Source: Treponema sp.
GTDB lineage: Bacteria > Spirochaetota > Spirochaetia > Treponematales > Breznakiellaceae
DNA: 5,788 bases
Reading direction: 5' to 3'
Assembly (NCBI GenBank): GCA_031263435.1
Contig: JAISFT010000254.1
Coordinates: 1 to 5,788, forward strand
The position numbers and the translations under genes were made by a program. The notes under the pieces were generated by a model, which worked only from the letters and a program-made list of their open reading frames with translations, ran no database searches and had not been told where the DNA came from. Position 1 is the stretch's first letter; each line of letters begins with the position of its first letter. This document shows, one piece after another, positions 1 through 4,823 of this stretch.

Positions 1-149
1 TCTACGGCCTGAAGCCGGAGGATTTCCCCCATTCCCTTGCCGGTTTCAGGCGGGAAATTTCCCTTCCCCTCTGGCCCGGAATGGACAGGACCATGGTCCA
101 AAGGGTTGTTGATCTGGTAAAAAGCGCCGCGGCCCGCTATACTGCCTAG
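1..149 (+). CDS. C-terminal fragment of a DegT/DnrJ/EryC1/StrS-family aminotransferase
   Basis: Reading from base 3, an open frame of 48 codons ends at the TAG at 147-149. The visible tail begins YGLKPEDFPHS and continues through EISLPLWPGMD to a helix around MVQRVVDLVK. The pattern 'SLPL-x-PGM ... V-x-x-VV' followed by a short helix is the usual carboxy end of PLP-dependent sugar aminotransferases of the DegT/DnrJ/EryC1/StrS group. These enzymes transfer an amino group, usually from glutamate, to a nucleotide-activated keto-sugar in envelope or exopolysaccharide sugar synthesis. The catalytic lysine and the PLP pocket lie upstream of the window, so substrate and activity cannot be judged. 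The stop is one codon (AAA) before the ATG of the next gene, in the same reading frame, which suggests a shared transcript. Identification rests on a short tail only. Confidence 0.72.
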   Translation, partial: YGLKPEDFPHSLAGFRREISLPLWPGMDRTMVQRVVDLVKSAAARYTA

Positions 150-152
150 AAA

Positions 153-2672
153 ATGGAGAATGTCCCCTTACTTCAAGATATCCCCTTTCGCTCTACCCTC
201 TTCGCCCTTACGATTCGCTCCCCGGTTCCCCGGGGACAGTTGTTGTCAATAGAGGGCCCCCAACTGGACCGGGCCTATACCCTCATTACCGCCGCCGACA
301 TCCCGGGAAAAAACAAAATAGCGGATTTCCCGGTTCCCGTCCTGGCCGCCGGGGAGCTTTCCTACCTGGGGGAACCGGTTGCCCTCCTGGTGGGGCCCGA
401 CCGGGCAAAGCTTAACAGTTATGTCCGGCAGTACCGGGTCCTGGTCCGGGAAGAAACGGCAATTTTTGCTCCCCCGGCTTCATCGGCTCCTATCACAGCG
501 GCCCCTATCGTAGCACCCCCCGGAGCAGAGGACCCCGCAATGACGGCCGCGGAAGTAAGGGACCCTGCCGCGGCGGATACGGTAGATATAGTGGATACCC
601 CAGCGGCGGGCCTCATAAGGGCAGAATCTTCAACGGCGGCAGAATCCTCGGCAGCAGATTCCGGCCTTTCTGCCTCCGGCGTTCCGGACCCCGCCGATGC
701 TTCGGCCCCAGAGGGCCGGCCGGCCTCGGATAGCCGGCCGGCTTCGGATGCTCAGCCGGCCCCGGAGGAACACCCCGCCGCCGGCGAAACCGCCGGGACA
801 GAACCGGAAATATTTGCGGAACGCAGCTACCGGCGGGGGGACCCGGAGGCCGCCTTTGCAGGGGCCGCTCAGGTCATCGGCGGCGCCTATTCGACGGGGA
901 TCCAGGAACACGGCTACAGCGAGGCCGTGGGGGCCCTGGTAGAGCATGCCGCCGGTCCTTCCTCCGCGGGCCTTTCCCCCGGCAGCCCAAGCGCCGGGGA
1001 AGATCCCGGCGCCGCCCCTCTTTTCATCATCCATACCGCCACCCAGTGGCCCTGCCATGTGTCCCGGTCTGCGGCCGGGGTCCTGGGACTGGACCCCGGC
1101 CGCATCCTTACCGGCCTGACCGAGCTGGGCATCCCCATGGACGGCAAACTCTGGTACCCCTCCCTCATCGCCTCCCAGGCGGTCCTGGCCGCGTACCTCA
1201 CCCGGCGGAACGTGCGGCTCCTCCTCAACCGGGAAGAAGATTTCCGCTATTCCCCCAAACGGAACGCCTCAGTCACGGAGATACACAGCGCCCTCGGCGA
1301 AAAGGGGGAGATCCTGGGAACCCGCATCGACATGACCCTCGACCTGGGCGCCCAGGGCGTCTTCACCCAAGAGATACTGGACCAGAGCTGCCTTGGAGTC
1401 ATGGGAATCGCCGGATCGGGGGCCCTCAGCCTCAGAGCCAGGGCAATCAAGACCAATATCCCCCCCCAGGGACCCTTCGGCGGCTTCGGCGGCGCCCAGG
1501 GCGCCTTTGCAATGGAGCAGCACCTCTCCCGGATAGCCGATACCCTCGGGCAGGACCCCGCGGAATGGCGGAAAAACAACCGGCCCGGAAAAGAAGGCCT
1601 GGCGGGACTCATCCCCCTCCGGGAAGAAGCCCCCGTTGAGCAGCTCCTGGATACCGTAGCCGCCATGGCCGGCTACTACCGCAAGTGGGCCGGCTACGAA
1701 CTCCTCCGCCGCCGGCGGCGGCAGGACGGCCCGGCCCGGCCGGAAACCCTGCGGGGCATCGGCATTGCCCAGGGCTGGCAGGGAAGCGGCTTCCTGTACC
1801 CCGGCAGCAACACCTACGGGGTAGAAGTTACCCTGAACATAGACGGCTCCCTGGAGATCCGCACCAGCACCGGGGCCGGCCCGGATTTCATCGAAATCTG
1901 GGCCCGCATCGCCCGGGAGATCCTCGCCGTAGAAGACGTGCGGGTCCTCCCCTGGAACTCCGCCCTCTGTCCCAATCCCGGCCCCGGCAGCCTCTCCCGG
2001 AACATCACCACCCTCAGCGCCCTCATACAAAAAAGCTGCGAAACCATCAGAAATCAACGCTTCAGGGATCCCCTGCCCATTACCGTCCGCGAAACCTCCC
2101 GGGACGGCCTCGGGAACGATCATCAAGACAAGCCCCGGGATGCCCCCCCCGCTGCCCCCTCCTTTCCGCCGGGCTTCGATCCCCCCCCCGGCATGGAACC
2201 CAACCTGGAAAGCCGGAGCCTGCCCGGCTGGGGGGCCGCAGTAGTGGAACTCGAAATCGAAGTCCACTCCTATACCCCCTCCATCCGGGGAATCTGGCTG
2301 GCCGTAGACGGAGGCAGGATCCTCTCGGAACACCGGGCCCGGAGCAGCCTCAAGCTGGCCGCCATTCAGGCCCTGGGCTGGGCCTCCCGGGAGTACCTCG
2401 AATACCGCGGGGGAAGCATCGAACCCTCCCGGATCTCCGGCTACGGCATCTCCAACCCCAGAGAAATCCCCGCCATCCACGTCGACTTTCTCGACAACAA
2501 CGCCACAGAACCCAAGGGCATCGGGGACCTCCCCTTCAACTGCGTACCCGCCGCCTACGTCCAGGCAGTTTCCCAGGCCATAGACCGTCCCTGTGGAAAA
2601 ATCCCCCTTAAACCCGGCGACATCTGGGAAATTCTCAGAACCCGGGAATGGACCGGGGAGACCACGTCATGA
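153..2672 (+). CDS. Xanthine dehydrogenase-family molybdopterin-binding (large) subunit, divergent active site
   Basis: An 839-residue protein of the xanthine dehydrogenase/aldehyde oxidase family (the subunit E. coli calls XdhA). The family hydroxylates purines, aldehydes or N-heterocycles at a molybdenum-pterin centre. Residues 10-100 match the a/b hammerhead domain (TAADIPGKN at 46-54, LSYLGEPVALLV at 69-80). Residues 221-265 start the Mo-binding part (FAERSYRRGDPEAAF, then QEHGYSEAV at 251-259). Residues 291-477 and 533-830 hold the remaining Mo-cofactor regions, including GPFGGFGGAQGAFAMEQH (440-457), LGQDPAEWRKNN (465-476), PGSLSRNIT (611-619) and EPKGIGD (786-792). Key positions differ from the family: the Gly-rich GGGFGGK loop reads LGIPMDGK (325-332), FRGFG reads FGGFG, and the catalytic Glu of KGxGE is Asp792. 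Residues 103-218 are an Ala/Pro/Ser/Asp-rich insert; smaller Pro-rich inserts lie near 266-289 and 651-690. ATG 153 directly follows the previous stop and has no clear Shine-Dalgarno, so reinitiation is likely. The fold family is secure; the substrate is unknown. Confidence 0.9.
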   Translation: MENVPLLQDIPFRSTLFALTIRSPVPRGQLLSIEGPQLDRAYTLITAADIPGKNKIADFPVPVLAAGELSYLGEPVALLVGPDRAKLNSYVRQYRVLVREETAIFAPPASSAPITAAPIVAPPGAEDPAMTAAEVRDPAAADTVDIVDTPAAGLIRAESSTAAESSAADSGLSASGVPDPADASAPEGRPASDSRPASDAQPAPEEHPAAGETAGTEPEIFAERSYRRGDPEAAFAGAAQVIGGAYSTGIQEHGYSEAVGALVEHAAGPSSAGLSPGSPSAGEDPGAAPLFIIHTATQWPCHVSRSAAGVLGLDPGRILTGLTELGIPMDGKLWYPSLIASQAVLAAYLTRRNVRLLLNREEDFRYSPKRNASVTEIHSALGEKGEILGTRIDMTLDLGAQGVFTQEILDQSCLGVMGIAGSGALSLRARAIKTNIPPQGPFGGFGGAQGAFAMEQHLSRIADTLGQDPAEWRKNNRPGKEGLAGLIPLREEAPVEQLLDTVAAMAGYYRKWAGYELLRRRRRQDGPARPETLRGIGIAQGWQGSGFLYPGSNTYGVEVTLNIDGSLEIRTSTGAGPDFIEIWARIAREILAVEDVRVLPWNSALCPNPGPGSLSRNITTLSALIQKSCETIRNQRFRDPLPITVRETSRDGLGNDHQDKPRDAPPAAPSFPPGFDPPPGMEPNLESRSLPGWGAAVVELEIEVHSYTPSIRGIWLAVDGGRILSEHRARSSLKLAAIQALGWASREYLEYRGGSIEPSRISGYGISNPREIPAIHVDFLDNNATEPKGIGDLPFNCVPAAYVQAVSQAIDRPCGKIPLKPGDIWEILRTREWTGETTS
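715..768 (+). repeat. 18-bp imperfect tandem repeat in the large-subunit linker
   Basis: GCCGGCCGGCCTCGGAT at 715-731 recurs at 733-749 with one mismatch (C to T), and a third, degenerate unit follows at 751-768. The 18-base period encodes six-residue units RPASDS, RPASDA and QPAPEE (residues 189-206). It lies inside the low-complexity linker between the hammerhead and Mo-binding domains. Because the period is a multiple of three, copy-number change would lengthen or shorten the linker without breaking the frame. Confidence 0.7.
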
Positions 2673-3154
2673 CCATAGATTTTATCCTCAACGGCGAAGA
2701 TGTCGTGGTCCGTTCCGATGCCGAACTCCGGCTGGTGGACATACTGCGGAATTCCTTCGCCCTCCTGGGAACCAAATCCGGCTGCCTTACCGGCTGCTGC
2801 GGAGCCTGCATGGTGATCTTCAACGGCGTCATCGTCCAATCCTGCCTTATCCCCGCCTTTCGGATCCGGGGCAGCGAGATCATCACCATAGAAGGCTTCT
2901 CCCAGACCGATGAGTACCAGGACATCGTAGAAGGCTTTACCCGGGCCGCGCTGCGGAGCTGTGCAGTCTGTAAAAACGGGAAGATCCTTGCCGCCGAAGC
3001 CCTGCTGGAACGGACCCCCCGGCCCGAACGGCGGCAGATCCTCGATGCCTTCAGCGGCATCCGCTGCCGCTGCATCGATCCCGATACCCTCGTAGAAGCC
3101 GTGCAGATCGCCGCGGAGATCCGGCAGAGGAGAATCTATGGCAGGACAGCTTAA
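2669..3154 (+). CDS. Xanthine dehydrogenase-family [2Fe-2S] (small) subunit
   Basis: A 161-residue iron-sulfur subunit (E. coli XdhC/CoxS type), close to the usual 150-170 residues. It relays electrons from the molybdenum site to FAD. The N-terminal plant-ferredoxin-like domain (about 1-75) carries the first cluster set C39, C44, C47 and C59 in a C-x4-C-G-x-C pattern. The C-terminal helical [2Fe-2S]-binding domain (about 76-150) carries C98, C101, C133 and C135, so all eight ligands are present. Around the second cluster the usual QCGFCTPG reads SCAVCKNG; the Gln just before the first Cys normally faces the pterin in this family, and here it is Ser97. I chose ATG 2669 rather than the in-frame ATG 2648. 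It overlaps the large-subunit stop as ATGA, has GGGGAG at 2655-2660 eight bases upstream, and gives the N-terminus typical of the family (MTIDFILNGE). It is clearly coupled to both flanking genes. Confidence 0.95.
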   Translation: MTIDFILNGEDVVVRSDAELRLVDILRNSFALLGTKSGCLTGCCGACMVIFNGVIVQSCLIPAFRIRGSEIITIEGFSQTDEYQDIVEGFTRAALRSCAVCKNGKILAAEALLERTPRPERRQILDAFSGIRCRCIDPDTLVEAVQIAAEIRQRRIYGRTA

Positions 3155-3971
3155 CCAGGTTTTCTTCCCCCGGAACTTCGGCGAACTGTTCAACGCGTGG
3201 ACCCGCTTCCCGGAGGCCGTCCCCTTCGCCGGAGGCACCGAAATCATCCGCAACCAGGCTCAGTCCGAACTCCAGCTCCCCCGGACCATCCTTTCCCTCG
3301 GCGAAATCGACGAACTCAGACGCATGAGCCGCACCGAGCGGTACCTGGAGATCGGCGCCATGGTAAAACTCCGGGACATCATCAGACTGGGCAAGATCGT
3401 CCCCGAAGCCCTCACCCGTTCCCTGGAAGGCATCGCCGGCCCCCAGATGAGAGGACTGGCCACCCTCGGAGGCAACATCTGCAACCCCGGCCACCAGTTG
3501 GACTGTACCGCCCCCCTCATCGCCCTGGACGCCGTCTACGAACTCAGGAACGCCCAAAACGCCCGCTGGATATCCGCCTCCCGCTTCTCCTCCCCCGCCG
3601 GCCCCGTTCTCAAGTCCCAGGAACTCCTCACCCGCGTCAGAATCCCCCTGGACCAGTGGGATTTCAGCGCCTACCGGAAGTTTGGGGACCGGGACAGCGG
3701 CGTAGAAGGCGGAGTCCTCGTCTTCATCATGAAAAACCGGAAAAACATCCTCATCGATCTCCGGATAGTCTTCGCCGGGGAGTGCATACTCCGGAACAGA
3801 AGCGGCGAAACCTTCCTCACCGGGAAACGCCTCCCCCTCAGCCACCGGGACGCCCAGGAATTCTCCGCCCAATGGCGGCAGACCCTCCGGGACTCGCCCC
3901 GGCCCAGCCCCCTCATCAGATCGGAAATGCTCGCCTATATCGAATCCCTCATTCACAACCTTGCAGACTAG
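3138..3971 (+). CDS. Xanthine dehydrogenase-family FAD-binding (medium) subunit
   Basis: A 277-residue FAD subunit (E. coli XdhB/CoxM type), near the usual 280-300. It accepts electrons from the [2Fe-2S] clusters and passes them to NAD+ or another acceptor. Residues 5-170 fit the FAD-binding domain, with both flavin loops: AGGTEI at 31-36 (usual AGGTDL) and TLGGNICNPGHQLD at 109-122 (usual TIGGNxxxxxPxxD). Residues from about 178 fit the CO dehydrogenase flavoprotein C-terminal domain (YRKFGDRDSGVEGGVLVF, then DLRIVFAGECILR). ATG 3138 lies 17 bases inside the end of the small-subunit gene in another frame. AGAGGAG at 3126-3132 sits five bases before it, a strong ribosome site. It is the last gene of the operon; no accessory gene (XdhC-like chaperone, cofactor sulfuration or MoCo synthesis) follows within the window. 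The electron acceptor cannot be read from the sequence. Confidence 0.94.
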   Translation: MAGQLNQVFFPRNFGELFNAWTRFPEAVPFAGGTEIIRNQAQSELQLPRTILSLGEIDELRRMSRTERYLEIGAMVKLRDIIRLGKIVPEALTRSLEGIAGPQMRGLATLGGNICNPGHQLDCTAPLIALDAVYELRNAQNARWISASRFSSPAGPVLKSQELLTRVRIPLDQWDFSAYRKFGDRDSGVEGGVLVFIMKNRKNILIDLRIVFAGECILRNRSGETFLTGKRLPLSHRDAQEFSAQWRQTLRDSPRPSPLIRSEMLAYIESLIHNLAD

Positions 3972-3984
3972 GGCTGTAACGTGT

Positions 3985-4011
3985 TATGTTGTTCAATGTT
4001 TGAACAACATA
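3985..4011. promoter_or_regulatory. Perfect 12-bp palindrome, candidate operator
   Basis: TATGTTGTTCAA (3985-3996) and TTGAACAACATA (4000-4011) are exact reverse complements separated by TGT. The site begins 14 bases after the FAD-subunit stop. It is AT-rich, against the GC-rich surroundings, and no run of T follows, so it does not look like an intrinsic terminator. Its symmetry and size fit a dimeric helix-turn-helix protein. The regulator gene starting at 4208 is the nearest candidate binder, but that link is inference. A 6-base direct repeat, GCTGTA, flanks it at 3973-3978 and 4016-4021. Confidence 0.55.
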
Positions 4012-4072
4012 CGGTGCTGTAGAGCGTGTTTCGGCCGTCTGCGTCCCCCCGTATGCTCTATAGCTGTTTTTG

Positions 4073-4109
4073 GTCCGGTACTTTTATAAGGGGGGGCCAC
4101 TTACCGGAC
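4073..4109. repeat. 8-bp inverted repeat in the spacer
   Basis: GTCCGGTA (4073-4080) and TACCGGAC (4102-4109) are exact reverse complements with a 21-base loop that contains TTATAA and the run of seven G. GTCCGGT occurs again at 4182-4188, so ACCGGAC at 4103-4109 could pair either upstream (8 bp) or downstream (7 bp). Confidence 0.5.
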
Positions 4110-4160
4110 ATTGACTTCGCAGCCGGCCGCTCCGCGGCCGCGTTTTTTCTGGCCCCCCCT
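4089..4160. repeat. 11-bp perfect inverted repeat enclosing the terminator hairpin
   Basis: AGGGGGGGCCA (4089-4099) and TGGCCCCCCCT (4150-4160) are exact reverse complements. The enclosed 50 bases contain the hairpin at 4124-4140 and its T run. Formation of this outer stem in RNA would conflict with the 8-bp stem 4073-4080/4102-4109, whose loop contains its left arm. A rearranging leader is one possibility; chance pairing of G and C runs is another. Confidence 0.5.
4124..4148 (+). terminator. Candidate intrinsic terminator after the molybdo-flavoenzyme operon
   Basis: CGGCCGC (4124-4130), loop TCC, and GCGGCCG (4134-4140) form a perfect 7-bp all-GC stem, followed by CG and six T (4143-4148). 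This is the standard layout of a Rho-independent terminator reading rightward. It lies about 150 bases after the FAD-subunit stop and 60 bases before the regulator ATG, so it could end the upstream operon or act as an attenuator for the regulator and aroB. Confidence 0.6.
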
Positions 4161-4207
4161 GCCTTCATGGCCGGCCCTTCGGTCCGGTCCATTCCGGCAC
4201 CCCCCTC

Positions 4208-4792
4208 ATGCCGCATCATATATCACCCGCTGCCACTAACTCCCCGGATACCGAATTCATCATTCTGGAGAACATCTATACCTCCCGGGGGCAGAACACC
4301 CCCCTGCGGCAGCGGGACCTTGCCCTTACCGCCGGAACCTCCCTGGGCATGACCAACTCCATCCTCAAGCGCCTGGTCATAAAAGGCTGGATCACCGTCA
4401 AAAGACTCAACCACCGGAATATCCAGTACGCCGTCACCATCGACGGCATCAACGAGATCCTCCACCGCAGTTACCGGTACTTCAAACGGACCATCAGGAA
4501 CATCATGGTCTACAAAGACGCCATCGATCAGGTCATCCACCAGGCGCAGCGGAAAAACTACACCGTCATCCTCCTGGTAGGCATAAGCGATTTGGAGTTT
4601 ATCATCGAACATACCTGCCATAACTACGGCCTGTCCTTCCTCAAAACCGTGGATACCGGCACCGCCCGGCAGGCGCTGGACGATCAGACCTTCGGCATCT
4701 TTTCGGAAACCATTACCGAACACCCCGGCGCAAGTTCCAACACCCTGTACCTTTCCCGCATGGTCATACGGAACATCCCGGAAGGCGCATAA
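4208..4792 (+). CDS. Winged-helix (MarR-like) transcriptional regulator with an extra C-terminal domain
   Basis: A 194-residue protein with an N-terminal winged helix-turn-helix. A helix at about 15-26 is followed by LRQRDLALTAG (33-43) and the recognition-helix region SLGMTNSILKRLVIKGWITV (45-64). A beta wing (65-78, ending YAVTIDG) and a helix (79-93) complete it. This resembles the MarR-like single-domain regulators often found near exopolysaccharide genes. Residues 94-115 form a linking helix. From 118 the pattern YTVILLVGISDLEFIIEH, with a second hydrophobic strand at LSFLKTVD, looks like an alpha/beta, possibly Rossmann-like, sensory domain; no ligand motif is clear. ATG 4208 is the only sensible start, because the next Met is residue 48 inside the helix-turn-helix, yet no Shine-Dalgarno is visible in the C-rich sequence before it. 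Its stop overlaps the aroB start (TAATG), so the two are coupled. The target is unknown; the palindrome at 3985-4011 is a candidate. Confidence 0.83.
   Translation: MPHHISPAATNSPDTEFIILENIYTSRGQNTPLRQRDLALTAGTSLGMTNSILKRLVIKGWITVKRLNHRNIQYAVTIDGINEILHRSYRYFKRTIRNIMVYKDAIDQVIHQAQRKNYTVILLVGISDLEFIIEHTCHNYGLSFLKTVDTGTARQALDDQTFGIFSETITEHPGASSNTLYLSRMVIRNIPEGA
4780..4785 (+). promoter_or_regulatory. Ribosome binding site selecting the first aroB ATG
   Basis: GGAAGG lies six bases before ATG 4792. The two later in-frame ATGs at 4804 and 4816 lie inside identical repeat units and have no purine-rich site at a suitable distance, so the first ATG is favoured. Confidence 0.6.
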
Positions 4793-4823
4793 TGGTGCCC
4801 ATTATGGTGCCCATTATGGTGCC
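4792..4823 (+). repeat. 12-bp tandem repeat over the aroB start (2.7 copies)
   Basis: ATGGTGCCCATT occurs at 4792-4803 and again at 4804-4815, and its first eight bases recur at 4816-4823. The units encode MVPI, MVPI, then MVP, giving three in-frame ATG codons at 4792, 4804 and 4816. The first ATG shares its A with the regulator's TAA stop. The copies are identical, as expected for a recent slippage duplication. Confidence 0.9.

Larger units (their letters stand above)
3972..4207. other. Gene-free spacer with multiple inverted repeats
   Basis: No convincing gene lies in these 236 bases; the frame open from 4026 is rich in repeats and overlaps the regulator. In order the spacer holds the palindrome at 3985-4011, an 8-bp inverted repeat (4073-4080 with 4102-4109), an 11-bp inverted repeat (4089-4099 with 4150-4160), a GC-rich hairpin with a T run (4124-4148), and an imperfect hairpin (4171-4177 with 4181-4187). 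A promoter for the regulator and aroB should lie here if they are transcribed separately, but I see no convincing -35/-10 pair. TATGCT at 4052-4057 and TTATAA at 4084-4089 are possible -10 elements without good -35 partners. Confidence 0.6.

Noticed and set aside
147..155. Readthrough fusion of the aminotransferase and the large subunit
   Set aside because: The two frames are the same and only TAG and AAA separate them, but both sides match complete, unrelated family ends. Ordinary stop and reinitiation is simpler.
1269..2480. 403-codon open frame on the - strand
   Set aside because: It lies fully antisense to the large-subunit gene. Its protein is Gly/Ala/Pro/Asp-rich with no recognisable motif, as expected opposite a GC-rich gene with C-ending codons.
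1685..2611. 308-codon + strand open frame in another frame
   Set aside because: It is rich in Arg, Pro and His, typical of an out-of-frame reading of GC-rich coding DNA, and overlaps the well-supported large subunit.
2648..2668. Earlier ATG for the iron-sulfur subunit
   Set aside because: It would add seven residues and has no good ribosome site; ATG 2669 has GGGGAG at ideal spacing and the ATGA overlap.
3985..4011. Palindrome as an intrinsic terminator
   Set aside because: There is no T run after the stem; the sequence continues with a mixed CGGTGCTG.
4026..4352. 108-codon + strand open frame in the spacer
   Set aside because: It crosses the terminator-like hairpin, overlaps the regulator in another frame and has no family resemblance or ribosome site.
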